Shown piece by piece: positions 34,464 through 43,203 of a stretch of DNA of 64,000 nt. The DNA is taken from assembly GCF_001648475.1 (NCBI RefSeq), contig NZ_LXSQ01000020.1, forward strand, positions 145,237-209,236. Direction: 5' to 3'. This stretch comes from Eikenella halliae (GTDB taxonomy: Bacteria > Pseudomonadota > Gammaproteobacteria > Burkholderiales > Neisseriaceae). The notes beneath the pieces were generated by a model. It was not told where the DNA came from. It ran no database searches and saw only the letters and a program-made list of their open reading frames with translations. Each line of letters opens with the position of its first letter. Position 1 is the stretch's first letter. The translations under genes were made by a program, and so were the position numbers.

Positions 34464-36056
34464 ATGACCAATCAAACCAATAATAAAGCCAAAGCATTGC
34501 TCGACTGGGTGGACGCGCGTTTCCCCCTGTCTAGAATGATGAAGGAACATGTAACCGAATATTACGCGCCGAAAAACTTCAATTTCTGGTATTTTTTCGG
34601 CTCGCTGGCCATGCTGGTGCTGGTGATTCAGATTGTGAGCGGTATCTTCCTCACCATGAACTACAAGCCCGACGGCAACCTGAACCAATACCATCTGCCC
34701 GCTGCGTTTACGGCGGTGGAATACATCATGCGCGATGTGTCCGGCGGCTGGATTATCCGCTATATGCACTCCACCGGCGCTTCGATGTTTTTCATCGTGG
34801 TGTATCTGCACATGTTCCGCGGCCTGATTTACGGCTCGTTCAAAAAACCGCGCGAGCTCGTGTGGGTGTGCGGCGCGCTGATTTTCCTCGCATTGATGGC
34901 AGAAGCCTTTATGGGCTACCTGCTGCCTTGGGGGCAGATGTCGTTTTGGGGTGCACAGGTAATCATCAATCTGTTTGGCGCCATACCCGTAATCGGCCCG
35001 GATTTGTCCACTTGGATTCGTGGCGACTTTAACGTTTCCGACGTTACACTCAACCGCTTCTTCGCCCTGCACGTGATTGCTGTACCGCTGGTGCTGGTTG
35101 GCCTGGTGGTGGCGCATCTGATTGCGCTGCACGAAGTGGGCTCCAACAACCCCGACGGCGTGGAAATCAAAAAGCTGAAAGATGAAAACGGTATCCCGCT
35201 CGACGGCATCCCTTTCCATCCGTATTACACCGTGAAAGACATTTTGGGCGTGGTGGTATTCCTAATTGTATTCTGCTCCATCATGTTCTTTGCCCCTGAA
35301 GGCGGTGGCTACTTCCTCGAAGCCCCCAACTTCGATCCGGCCAACTCGCTGAAAACCCCGGCACACATCGCCCCGGTGTGGTATTTCACTCCGTTCTACG
35401 CCATCTTGCGTGCCATCCCCTCATTTGCCGGCACACAGGTGTGGGGGGTGATCGGCATGGGTGCGGCAGTGGTTCTGATTGCCCTGTTGCCTTGGCTTGA
35501 CCGCTCGCCGGTGAAATCCGTGCGCTACCGCAACACCACTTTCAAAACCATGCTGGTGCTGTTTTTGATTGCCTTCATCGGGCTGGGCATTTTGGGCGCT
35601 CAGGTAGCCAGCGATTTGCGCACCGAAATCGCCCAGTCGTTTACCATTTTTTATTTCCTGTTCTTCCTCGGCATGCCGATCTACACCAGTCCGCAACGCC
35701 CGAGCTTGGCCGCATTCAAGCAGAAGTTGGCTGCGCAGCCTTTGGCCGCCATGTTTGCCGCAGGCTGGGTGGGCGGCGTGATGCTGATTGCGGTGTTGGT
35801 GAGCATTTACGACCTCTATCTGCTCGCCCGCCTGTTTTTCGCCGACCCGTTCCGAATCCAAACCCTGCTGATCCGCGTGTTCTCCGTGCTGTATATGGCC
35901 TTCTTCTTTGTCGGCACGCTGCTGGATACCAAGCTGAGTGTGGATCAAGCAGTGCCGGAACGTGTAACCATGAGCACCACCCGCCAAAAAATCATGTTCT
36001 TCGTGTATACAGCCATTACGCTGGCGGGTGCGTATCTGTTTGCCAACAGCATTTAA
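34464..36056 (+). CDS. petB: Cytochrome b of the bc1 complex, extended
   Basis: A 530-residue cytochrome b. Heme ligands are His102/His116 (helix B) and His203/His218 (helix D). The Qo-site motif appears as PVWYFTPFYAILR, the form usual in beta- and gammaproteobacteria. Family members usually have about 400-450 residues. The extra length lies between MPIYTSP (about 408) and AVPERVTM (about 497): roughly 85 residues with two more hydrophobic helices, the second of which (FSVLYMAFFFVGTLLDT) resembles the helix before the insertion (FTIFYFLFFLGMPIYT). It starts 16 bp after petA. Confidence 0.95.
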   Translation: MTNQTNNKAKALLDWVDARFPLSRMMKEHVTEYYAPKNFNFWYFFGSLAMLVLVIQIVSGIFLTMNYKPDGNLNQYHLPAAFTAVEYIMRDVSGGWIIRYMHSTGASMFFIVVYLHMFRGLIYGSFKKPRELVWVCGALIFLALMAEAFMGYLLPWGQMSFWGAQVIINLFGAIPVIGPDLSTWIRGDFNVSDVTLNRFFALHVIAVPLVLVGLVVAHLIALHEVGSNNPDGVEIKKLKDENGIPLDGIPFHPYYTVKDILGVVVFLIVFCSIMFFAPEGGGYFLEAPNFDPANSLKTPAHIAPVWYFTPFYAILRAIPSFAGTQVWGVIGMGAAVVLIALLPWLDRSPVKSVRYRNTTFKTMLVLFLIAFIGLGILGAQVASDLRTEIAQSFTIFYFLFFLGMPIYTSPQRPSLAAFKQKLAAQPLAAMFAAGWVGGVMLIAVLVSIYDLYLLARLFFADPFRIQTLLIRVFSVLYMAFFFVGTLLDTKLSVDQAVPERVTMSTTRQKIMFFVYTAITLAGAYLFANSI

Positions 36057-36069
36057 CAGGAGCGGCGAA

Positions 36070-36852
36070 ATGAAAAAACAATGGAAAAACTGGCTGGCCG
36101 CGCTGATGTTGGCCTTGCCGCTAAGTGCCAACGCCTCTGGTAGCGGCCACTACGAACATGTAGATATCGACTTGGGCGACCAAGTGAGCCTGCAACGCGG
36201 CGCACAAATTTTCGCCAACTACTGCCTTTCCTGCCATTCGGCCAGCGGCATGCGCTACAACCGCTTGCAGGACTTGGGCTTGAGCGAAGACGAAATCCGC
36301 AAAAATCTGATGTTCACCACCGATAAAACCGGCGATGTGATGCAGTCTGCCATGAATCCGGAAGATGCCAAACGCTGGTTTGGCGCCGAGCCGCCGGATT
36401 TAACCCTGATTGCCCGTTCGCGCGGTGCGGACTATCTCTACGCTTATTTGCGCGGCTTTTATAAAGATCCGAGCCGCCCCACCGGCTGGAACAACTTGGT
36501 GTTCGACAAAGTCGGCATGCCGCACCCCTTGTGGGAACAACAGGGCATCCGCGCGGTGGAGCTCGACAGCAAAGGCCAGCCCGTGATGGTGAAAGACGCA
36601 CACGGCAACCTGGTGCCCAAACTGTATTGGGAGTCCACCGGCCTGCACAGCCGCCGCCTGCCCAACGGCGAAGTAAGCGCCAAAGAGTTCGACCGCTACG
36701 CCAAAGACCTCGTGGCCTACCTGGTGTATATGGGCGAACCCGCGCAGTTGCAACGCAAACAAATCGGCTACGGCGTATTGCTGTTCCTGTTTGCCATCAT
36801 GCTGCCGCTGGCCTATTTCCTGAAAAAGGAATACTGGAAAGACGTGCACTAA
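36070..36852 (+). CDS. petC: Cytochrome c1
   Basis: A 260-residue c-type cytochrome. A signal peptide (LAALMLALPLSANA) leads into the periplasmic domain with the heme site CLSCH (Cys52, Cys55, His56). The candidate axial Met is in the VFDKVGMPHPLW segment. One C-terminal membrane anchor (GYGVLLFLFAIMLPLAYFL) is followed by a basic tail. The ATG at 36070 has AGGAG upstream and starts the signal peptide. Last gene of petABC, ended by a terminator. Confidence 0.96.
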   Translation: MKKQWKNWLAALMLALPLSANASGSGHYEHVDIDLGDQVSLQRGAQIFANYCLSCHSASGMRYNRLQDLGLSEDEIRKNLMFTTDKTGDVMQSAMNPEDAKRWFGAEPPDLTLIARSRGADYLYAYLRGFYKDPSRPTGWNNLVFDKVGMPHPLWEQQGIRAVELDSKGQPVMVKDAHGNLVPKLYWESTGLHSRRLPNGEVSAKEFDRYAKDLVAYLVYMGEPAQLQRKQIGYGVLLFLFAIMLPLAYFLKKEYWKDVH

Positions 36853-36869
36853 GCAGCAACGCATCAAGA

Positions 36870-36899
36870 AACGCAGGTTGCCAACAGCCTGCGTTTTGG
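36870..36899 (+). terminator. Terminator of petABC
   Basis: AACGCAGG and CCTGCGTT form an 8-bp stem with a 10-nt loop, then TTGGTTT, 18 bases after the petC stop. An opposed DUS pair at 36908-36956 provides a back-up. Confidence 0.75.
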
Positions 36900-36956
36900 T
36901 TTGGGAGAAAAGGCTACCTGAAAACCAGAATAACAGTTTGGTTTCAGGTAGCCTTT

Positions 36957-37207
36957 GATGCAGGAAATAGCCACGTTACCGTTGGTTTGCAGACAGCCCG
37001 CCCGGATAACAATTAACCAATACCGGCCTCATTTCATTACTTACACATCAATTCTAATAATTCCTTCTGTTTCGATATAACATAATATTTTTAAAATAAT
37101 TTTTTACAGATTGGGAAAAATAAAGATTATAATGAACGTATCCGGAATTCTCCGGATTCTTTCCCGACTGACCGATTATTCATCGGCAAACATATTAGGA
37201 GAGTATT
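36957..37207 (+). promoter_or_regulatory. AT-rich upstream region of the alcohol dehydrogenase gene
   Basis: No gene. A perfect TATAAT at 37128-37133 has TTTACA (37103-37108) 19 bp upstream, longer than ideal, so the -35 choice is uncertain. The stretch 37040-37130 is much more AT-rich than its surroundings, as expected for a strong or regulated promoter. A good AGGAG lies before the gene. Confidence 0.5.
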
Positions 37208-38290
37208 ATGAGCAAGACCATGAAAGCCATGACCTATTACGGCGAAAACGATGTCCGCTTCGAAGACCGCCCGGTTCCCACTATCATTGATCCTACCGAT
37301 GCTATCATCCGCGTTACCAAAACCACCATTTGCGGTACGGATTTGGGCATCATGAAGGGCAAAAACCCGGAAATCGAAGCAGTTGCCCGTGAAAAAACCG
37401 GCAAATGGGAAGGCCGTATCCTCGGCCACGAAGCCATCGGCGTGGTGGAAGAAGTGGGCTCTGCCGTTAAGGACTTTAAAAAAGGCGATAAAGTGATTGT
37501 ATCTTGCGTGAGTCGCTGCGGTACTTGCGATAATTGCCAGAAACAGCTCTACGCCCATTGCCGCAAAGAAGGCGGCTGGATTATGGGCTATATGATCGAC
37601 GGCACCCAAGCCGAATACGTGCGCACGCCGTTTGCCGACAATTCGCTCTACCACCTGCCCGAAACCCTCAACACTGACGTGGCCGTATTCCTCTCCGACG
37701 CACTGCCCACCGGCCATGAAATCGGCGTGCAGTACGGCCAAGTAAAACCTGGTGACGCCATTGCCATCGTTGGCGCCGGCCCCGTCGGTATGGGCTGCCT
37801 GCTGACTGCCCAATTCTATTCTCCGGCCACCATCATTATGGTGGATATGGACGAAAACCGCCTGGCCATGGCCAAAGAAATGGGTGCCACCCACACCGTC
37901 AATCCGAACAAGGAAGATGCGGTGACCAAGATTTTGGAAATCACCGGCGGCCGCGGCGTGGATTGCGCCATGGAAGCCGTGGGCTACCCCGCCACTTGGG
38001 ATATCTGCCAAAAAGTGGTGAAAGAAGGCGGCCACGTGGCCAACGTGGGCGTACACGGCAAATCCGTGGAGTTCGATTTGGCCAAACTGTGGATCAAGAA
38101 CATCACCGTTACCACCGGCCTGGTCAACGCCAACACCACCGGTATGCTGCTGAAAGCCTGCGAATCCAGCAAACTGCCGATGGAAAAACTGGCCACCCAC
38201 CGCTTCAAGTTCAGCGAAATGGAAAAGGCCTACGACGTGTTCAAACACGCTGCCGACACCAAAGCGATGAAAGTCATCATCGAAGTGTAA
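37208..38290 (+). CDS. Zinc-dependent alcohol dehydrogenase
   Basis: A 360-residue medium-chain dehydrogenase. The catalytic zinc ligands lie in CGTDLGIMKG (Cys42) and GHEAIGVVEEVG. The structural zinc site is the four-Cys block SRCGTCDNCQKQLYAHC. The NAD-binding motif is AIVGAGPVGMGCL, with VDMDENRL ending in Asp, suggesting NAD rather than NADP. It is likely an alcohol or aldehyde reductase of the kind used in fermentation. A single gene with an AT-rich promoter and a perfect DUS palindrome as terminator. Confidence 0.9.
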   Translation: MSKTMKAMTYYGENDVRFEDRPVPTIIDPTDAIIRVTKTTICGTDLGIMKGKNPEIEAVAREKTGKWEGRILGHEAIGVVEEVGSAVKDFKKGDKVIVSCVSRCGTCDNCQKQLYAHCRKEGGWIMGYMIDGTQAEYVRTPFADNSLYHLPETLNTDVAVFLSDALPTGHEIGVQYGQVKPGDAIAIVGAGPVGMGCLLTAQFYSPATIIMVDMDENRLAMAKEMGATHTVNPNKEDAVTKILEITGGRGVDCAMEAVGYPATWDICQKVVKEGGHVANVGVHGKSVEFDLAKLWIKNITVTTGLVNANTTGMLLKACESSKLPMEKLATHRFKFSEMEKAYDVFKHAADTKAMKVIIEV

Positions 38291-38316
38291 GCCGGTTTGC
38301 CTGATGAAATGATAAG

Positions 38317-38347
38317 AGGCTACCTGAAAATTTTCAGGTAGCCTTTT
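38317..38347. terminator. DUS palindrome terminator after alcohol dehydrogenase
   Basis: Two opposed uptake sequences with no spacer give a perfect 28-bp palindrome (38317-38344), followed by TTTGC. Confidence 0.75.
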
Positions 38348-38488
38348 GCTGCGCCCAATCAATATGAATATCTGGCAGTAGGGCGCTCAGGCAAACCGCT
38401 GTGGCAGAAGAAATTGGCTCCCGCTTTTTCCCGCCCGCCCGTTAGGCTAAAATACGCCCCGCCAAACCAAATGAAGGAAACCATAGCT

Positions 38489-39124
38489 ATGAACTTAACC
38501 GTTATCGATCATCCGCTGATCAAGCACAAAATCACCCTGATGCGCAAAGCCAACTGCAACACCTACCAATTCCGCACTTTGGTAAAAGAGCTGGCCCGCC
38601 TGATGGCCTACGAAGCCAGCCGCCATCTGGAAACCGAGCCGCTTTCTATCGAAGGCTGGTGCGGCCGCATCGAAGGCGAGCAGATTAAAGGCAAAACCGT
38701 AACCGTGGTGCCGATTTTGCGCGCCGGTTTGGGCATGCTTGACGGCGTGCTCGACCTGTTGCCCACAGCCAAAATCAGCGTGGTCGGCCTGCAGCGCGAC
38801 GAAGAAACCCTGCAACCGGTTTCCTATTTCGAGAAATTGGTGAGCAAAATGGACAAACGCCCGGCCATGATTCTCGACCCGATGCTCGCCACCGGCGGCT
38901 CGATGGTAGCAACTATTGATTTGCTGAAGAAAAAAGGCTGCCGCAACATCACCGCTCTGGTGCTGGTGGCCGCACCGGAAGGCGTGAAGCTGGTGAACGA
39001 CAAGCATCCAGACGTGAAAATCTACACCGCCGCGCTCGACAGCCACCTCAACGAAAACGGCTACATCATCCCCGGCTTGGGCGATGCCGGCGACAAGATT
39101 TTCGGCACCAAGCAGTCGGCTTGA
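38489..39124 (+). CDS. upp: Uracil phosphoribosyltransferase
   Basis: A 211-residue UPRTase, converting uracil and PRPP to UMP in pyrimidine salvage. Seen: HPLIKHKITLMRKANCNTYQFRTLVKELARLMAYEA, PILRAGLGMLDGVLDLLPTA and the PRPP loop ILDPMLATGGSMVATIDLL. The C-terminal YIIPGLGDAGDKIFGT forms the uracil site. The length is normal. The ATG at 38489 has AAGGA upstream; the longer frame from 38414 is unconserved. Confidence 0.97.
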   Translation: MNLTVIDHPLIKHKITLMRKANCNTYQFRTLVKELARLMAYEASRHLETEPLSIEGWCGRIEGEQIKGKTVTVVPILRAGLGMLDGVLDLLPTAKISVVGLQRDEETLQPVSYFEKLVSKMDKRPAMILDPMLATGGSMVATIDLLKKKGCRNITALVLVAAPEGVKLVNDKHPDVKIYTAALDSHLNENGYIIPGLGDAGDKIFGTKQSA

Positions 39125-39366
39125 CTGCCCGATACATTGCGCCAACGGGCTACCTGAAAGCCGTGAAAGCACTTTTAGGTAGCCTCCAAACCCATCATCT
39201 CATTTCCCGCCCAGGCTACCTGAAAAAGCAGGCAAACCGTTTTCAGGTAGCCTGAATTGCCGCTTGGCAGCTTTCGCCGAACAATAGCCAAAGCAACGAT
39301 TTCCCTCCGGCAGGCAGCGGGCTGCAGGCAGGAATCGGCGCTTGAACTATCCCGGAAAACAACGCC

Positions 39367-40053
39367 ATGGTCTCCACCCTCACACTCCTCTCCCTTGCCG
39401 CCACCGGCTTTCTCGGCGGCGGCCATTGCGCCGGCATGTGCGGCGGTTTGAGCACCGCCTTTGCCCTGCAGCTGCCGCCGCAGGTAGGGCGCGTGAAGCT
39501 GATTGTGCTGATGAACCTCGGCCGCATCGGCAGCTACACTTTTATCGGCCTCTTGCTGGGCGCGCTGGGGCAGTTCGGCATTTCGCTGGATCAAACCCGC
39601 CTGTTGCAGCATATCCTGTTTGCCGCTGCCAACCTGCTGCTGCTGTTTATCGGCCTGTATCTGGCCGGACTCAACGCCTATGCCGCGCAGGTGGAAAAGC
39701 TTGGGCGGCCGGTGTGGCGGCGGCTCAATCCACTGCTCAACCGGCTCTTGCCTATCCAAAACACCCCCGCCTGCTTCGGCGTCGGCCTGCTGTGGGGCTG
39801 GCTGCCGTGCGGCATGGTGTACAGCGCCTCGTTATATGCGCTGGGCAGCGGCAAAGCGGTGGATGGTGCGCTGATGATGCTGGCCTTCGGCTTGGGCACG
39901 CTGCCGAACCTGCTGGTGATGGGGCTGTTTGCCAACCAGCTCAAAAGCCTGCTGCAACATCCGCGTTTCCGGCTGGCAGCTGGGCTGAGTGTCAGCCTGT
40001 GGGCGGCATGGCAGCTGTGGCATGGGGTGGCGGCTTGGCTGCAGGCTGGCTAA
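39367..40053 (+). CDS. TauE/SafE-like (DsbD_2) membrane protein
   Basis: A 228-residue membrane protein with about six helices. The N-terminal GFLGGGHCAGMCGGLSTAF and the later LLWGWLPCGMVYSASLYALGSG are the paired Cys motifs of the sulfite exporter TauE/SafE-related family often found near cytochrome oxidase maturation genes, where a role in copper or heme delivery is suspected. No cytochrome oxidase genes are adjacent here, so the function stays open. Confidence 0.8.
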   Translation: MVSTLTLLSLAATGFLGGGHCAGMCGGLSTAFALQLPPQVGRVKLIVLMNLGRIGSYTFIGLLLGALGQFGISLDQTRLLQHILFAAANLLLLFIGLYLAGLNAYAAQVEKLGRPVWRRLNPLLNRLLPIQNTPACFGVGLLWGWLPCGMVYSASLYALGSGKAVDGALMMLAFGLGTLPNLLVMGLFANQLKSLLQHPRFRLAAGLSVSLWAAWQLWHGVAAWLQAG

Positions 40054-40107
40054 AAATATAGCTATAGTGCGCTGGGTTGGATTTCAGTTTGGAAACAGCT
40101 ATGGCGA

Positions 40108-40168
40108 AACAACAGCCGGATAACTGCAGTTCTCCAATATTGGGGAATGGTTATCCGGCTGTTTTGTA
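40108..40168 (+). terminator. Long hairpin terminator after TauE/SafE-like gene
   Basis: AACAGCCGGATAA (40111-40123) pairs perfectly with TTATCCGGCTGTT (40151-40163), with an inner near-palindrome TCTCCAATATTGGGGA (40131-40146) continuing the stem, then TTTTG. It begins about 55 bases after the gene. Confidence 0.8.
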
Positions 40169-40276
40169 TTCTGTCGGACGCTAGCGGTTGGCGGATGATT
40201 AAAGGCTACCTGAAAACTATCTGCTACTGTTTTTCAGGTAGCCGGATAGGCTAGGGGCTGATCTCAAATCGGCATT

Positions 40277-40357
40277 TATCGTGAATCAAAATAAGAATGC
40301 TACTGCATCGGTTCGCTTGGCTGTCTGCGGCTCGCTGCCTTATTTTAACCCGCTCTA
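40277..40357. repeat. Decayed, shortened Correia-type element reaching the tadA stop
   Basis: Left end TATCGTGAATCAAA resembles the CREE end TATAGTGAATTAAA. CTGTCTGCGGCTCGCTGCCTT matches the intact copies at all but one position. The right end TTTTAACCCGCTCTA is a worn terminus. The last TA forms part of the tadA stop codon (TAG on the minus strand, 40357-40355). Only 81 bp remain. Confidence 0.6.
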
Positions 40358-41119
40358 TCCCTGCCGCCGCTCCTGAAAAAAACGTTGCAGCAGCTGCGCA
40401 CTTTCCCCTGCCAACACACCGCCTTGCACAGCGGTATGCGGGTTGAGCTGTTTATTGGCAAACAGGTCGAGCACGCTGCCGGCCGCGCCGGTTTTCGGCT
40501 CGGCAGCCGCGTAAATCAGGCGGCGGATTCTCGATTGCATGATGGCACCGGCGCACATGCTGCAGGGTTCGAGGGTAACGTATAAATCGCAGCCGTCCAG
40601 CCGGTAGTTGCCCAACCGGCGGCCGGCTTCAGTGAGCGCAGCGATTTCGGCATGGCGGCACACGCTGTGTTCGGCCACGCAGGCATTGGCGCCGCGCCCG
40701 ATGATTTCGCCCCGGCGCACCACCACCGCGCCCACCGGCACTTCGCCTGCGGCTAAGGCCTGCCCGGCCAGTTGCAATGCCTGCCGCATCCAGCGTTCGC
40801 TTTCTTCTCGCGGGGGAAACAGGGCAACCGGGCGGTGGGCACGCAGTTTGGTGCGCCATTCGGCTTGTTCGGCTTCGTTCAGGTAGCCTTCCCGCCCTTC
40901 GGCCAGCAATACTAATTGCCACAGCGTGGATTCGGTAATGGTGAGGCCGCTGGCTTTAAGCAGCAGGAAAGCGGTGGCAGGCGTAATGCGCTGTAGTTCG
41001 GCGGTGTCGGCTATACCCAATTCAAGCAGCGCCTGCCGGGTTTTGGGGGCAAGTGGGGGCGTGGTGAGCGGGGTGGCGTGCATAATAGACGGAAATAATG
41101 GCTGAATGGGCAGCATCAT
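40355..41119 (-). CDS. tadA: tRNA adenosine(34) deaminase with N-terminal TfoX-C-like domain
   Basis: A 254-residue protein in two parts. Residues about 22-95 look like the C-terminal domain of TfoX (APKTRQALLELGIADTAELQRITPATAFLLLKASG...LWQLVLLAEGREGYLNEAEQAEWR). Residues about 105-250 are the deaminase, with HAE (His156, Glu158) and PCSMC (Cys186, Cys189) binding zinc. TadA converts A34 to inosine in tRNA-Arg(ACG). The same fusion occurs in Neisseria. A second ATG at 41083 is an alternative start; neither has a clear ribosome site. An uptake sequence gives GYLNE. The stop codon overlaps a worn CREE. Confidence 0.92.
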   Translation of the reverse strand: MMLPIQPLFPSIMHATPLTTPPLAPKTRQALLELGIADTAELQRITPATAFLLLKASGLTITESTLWQLVLLAEGREGYLNEAEQAEWRTKLRAHRPVALFPPREESERWMRQALQLAGQALAAGEVPVGAVVVRRGEIIGRGANACVAEHSVCRHAEIAALTEAGRRLGNYRLDGCDLYVTLEPCSMCAGAIMQSRIRRLIYAAAEPKTGAAGSVLDLFANKQLNPHTAVQGGVLAGESAQLLQRFFQERRQG

Positions 41120-41327
41120 AATTGGGCGGCTGCGGTTGAGGCAAGACGGGAGGCTACCTGAAAGGGTGGCGTATGGTTTCAGGTAGCCTCAATTCCCAGC
41201 GGCAAGCCTTGCAAGGCTGTTGGCAAATCGGGTAGGATTGGCCGCTTTTTGATGGCCGGATTTTGCCCGGCATCGCTTTGTTTCTCACGCAAACGGTTCG
41301 GCGCCGTTTGGCACAATATGGGCGCTT

Positions 41328-42215
41328 ATGTCTGATTTATTTCACTTTCCCACTTTCGACGAACAGTATCCCAATTTGCGCGAACGGGGCATCCGCAAAT
41401 ATGCGGTGGTGTATCTGCGCGACCACATCCAGCGCCTGCTGGCGAGGCGGCAATGCGAAGAGTTTACTGCCTTCATCAACCAACATCCGATGTGGGCACC
41501 GATTTTCCAACACAATCCCTATGCCGCCCGCGCCGTGCTGGATACTTATGCCGACAACCGCTTCGACAAGAACGCACGGTTGCAAGCGGTAATCAACAAC
41601 TTCACTTTGGCGCAAAGCAAGCCTTCCGCTGCCAAGTGGCAAGAGTTGGTGGAGCAGCGCACAATCGTGCTCAACCATCCCGCGCCCGAGCTCTCCATCA
41701 GTTTGAATATCAACCATAAAGACCCGTTGGAAGGCTTCTTTTTGGTGAGCCTGCAAAGCACCGAGCGCAGCCGCATTTACGATGCCGTGTTCAGCTTTAT
41801 CGCGCCCAACGGCCTGCTGATTACTTCCATCCAAGGCCCGCACAGCAGCGATGCCCCCGAGCTCATCCGCCACACCACCAAGCAGCTGCACGGCGTGCGG
41901 CCGATGTTTATGATGGTAAATATATTCAAGCTGATGGCTGCCGAACTCGGCTGCGAGCTCTATGGCATTCCGCACAAAAGCCAGGCTAAATTCCGCTGGA
42001 ACGACTCCAGCCGCCTGCTGTTCAACTACGATGCCTTCTGGCAGGAAAACCAAGGCAGCCTCGATGCCAACGGCTATTGGCGGCTGCCCACTCAAATCGA
42101 GCGCACACCGCTGGAAGAAGTGCAAAGCAAAAAACGCTCTATGTACCGCAAACGCTATGAAATGCTGGATGCGCTGGAGCAGGATATCCGCCGCTTCTTT
42201 CGTTCGGAAAGTTGA
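41328..42215 (+). CDS. VirK/YbjX family protein (DUF535)
   Basis: A 295-residue protein of the VirK/YbjX family: EGFFLVSLQST, FSFIAPNGLLITSIQGPHS, LHGVRPMFMMVNIFKLMAAELGC, GIPHKSQAKFRW and the end KKRSMYRKRYEMLDAL are characteristic blocks. No signal peptide or membrane helix. Members in enteric bacteria affect envelope properties and resistance to antimicrobial peptides; the mechanism is unknown. The gene stands alone, followed after 11 bases by CREE copy 3. Confidence 0.82.
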   Translation: MSDLFHFPTFDEQYPNLRERGIRKYAVVYLRDHIQRLLARRQCEEFTAFINQHPMWAPIFQHNPYAARAVLDTYADNRFDKNARLQAVINNFTLAQSKPSAAKWQELVEQRTIVLNHPAPELSISLNINHKDPLEGFFLVSLQSTERSRIYDAVFSFIAPNGLLITSIQGPHSSDAPELIRHTTKQLHGVRPMFMMVNIFKLMAAELGCELYGIPHKSQAKFRWNDSSRLLFNYDAFWQENQGSLDANGYWRLPTQIERTPLEEVQSKKRSMYRKRYEMLDALEQDIRRFFRSES

Positions 42216-42226
42216 TTGCTAGGCGG

Positions 42227-42332
42227 TATAGTGAATTAAATTTAAACCAGTACAGCGTTGGCTCGCCTTGCCGTACTATTTGTACTGTCTGCGGCTCGCC
42301 GCCTTGTCCTGATTTAAATTTAATCCACTATA
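42227..42332. repeat. Correia-type element (CREE), copy 3
   Basis: A 106-bp element in the opposite orientation to copies 1 and 2: TATAGTGAATTAAATTTAAA, then CAGTACAGCGTTGGCTCGCC, CCGTACTATTTGTACTGTCTG, GCCTTGTCCTGATTTAAATT and TAATCCACTATA. It starts 11 bases after the VirK-family stop, so it lies in the 3' untranslated region of that gene. Confidence 0.93.
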
Positions 42333-42407
42333 ACAGCGTGCCCACTGTGTTTCAGGTAGCCTTCCAACTGAGGGGAGGCTACCTGAAACCTATCCGCTGC
42401 AAAACCA

Positions 42408-42456
42408 AGCCCTGTATGTTCAGGTGTAGCCTCTTATGGCCTGAACATACAGGGCT
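42408..42456 (-). terminator. Perfect 17-bp hairpin downstream of nth
   Basis: AGCCCTGTATGTTCAGG (42408-42424) pairs perfectly with CCTGAACATACAGGGCT (42440-42456) around a 15-nt loop. It is 13 bases beyond the nth stop, and on the minus strand it is followed by TGGTTTTG, so it probably ends the nth transcript. The left arm plus loop contains an uptake sequence broken by two extra bases (TTCAGGTGTAGCC). Confidence 0.7.
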
Positions 42457-42469
42457 GCGTTTTATGGGT

Positions 42470-43102
42470 TTAAACCGTTTTGCCTTTGTATTCGCATAAG
42501 TCATACACGATGCATTCGTGGCACAGGGGCTTTTGCGCTTTGCAGGTGTAGCGGCCGTGCAGGATGAGCCAATGGTGGGCGTTGAGCAGAAATTCTTTGG
42601 GCACGAAGCGCATGAGTTTGTCTTCCACTTCGCGCACGTTTTTGCCGGGCGCGAGATTCATGCGGTTGGCTACGCGGAAAATATGGGTATCCACGGCCAT
42701 GGTCGGCTGGCCGAAGGCGGTGTTGAGCACAACATTGGCGGTTTTTCGGCCAACGCCGGGCAGCGCTTCAAGCGCTTCGCGGGTATCCGGTACTTCGCCA
42801 CCGTGTTTTTCCAGAAGCAGGCGGCAGGTTTGCATAATGTGTTTGGATTTGGTTTGGTAAAGGCCGATGGTACGGGTGTATTCCATCAGCTTTTCCAGGC
42901 CCAAATCGAGGATGGCCTGCGGAGTGTTGGCCACGGGGAAAAGCTTGGCGGTGGCTTTGTTCACGCCTTTGTCGGTGGCTTGGGCAGAAAGCAGCACGGC
43001 GATGAGCAGTTCGAAGGGGCTGTGAAACACCAGCTCGGTGGTGGGGTTGGGGTTGGCATCGTGCAGGCGTTGGAAGATTTCGCGGCGTTTTTGCGGGTTC
43101 AT
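42470..43102 (-). CDS. nth: Endonuclease III
   Basis: A 210-residue DNA glycosylase/AP lyase for oxidised pyrimidines. The helix-hairpin-helix LPGVGRKTANVVLN contains catalytic Lys120; Asp138 is in AVDTHIFRV; the 4Fe-4S cluster ligands are Cys187, Cys194, Cys197 and Cys203. These numbers equal those of E. coli Nth, so the start is well fixed. The gene stands alone, with DUS pairs on each side. Confidence 0.98.
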   Translation of the reverse strand: MNPQKRREIFQRLHDANPNPTTELVFHSPFELLIAVLLSAQATDKGVNKATAKLFPVANTPQAILDLGLEKLMEYTRTIGLYQTKSKHIMQTCRLLLEKHGGEVPDTREALEALPGVGRKTANVVLNTAFGQPTMAVDTHIFRVANRMNLAPGKNVREVEDKLMRFVPKEFLLNAHHWLILHGRYTCKAQKPLCHECIVYDLCEYKGKTV

Positions 43103-43203
43103 GGTTTGACTGGTAAGGTTTACAACTTGTTGTATAGTCTTTATAAATATTTTCAGGTAGCCTTAATTGAGGCTACCTGAAACCTTGTGCGCTTGGGCAA
43201 TGG

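Noticed and set aside
37127..38362. Long minus-strand open frame (411 codons) opposite the alcohol dehydrogenase gene
   Set aside because: Shadow of a strongly conserved gene on the plus strand; His/Phe/Gly-rich without family motifs.
42212..42499. Small ORFs containing VGSPCRTICTVCGSPPCPDLN (also 32527-32712, minus)
   Set aside because: They are translations of the Correia-type element and adjoining uptake sequences, not genes.
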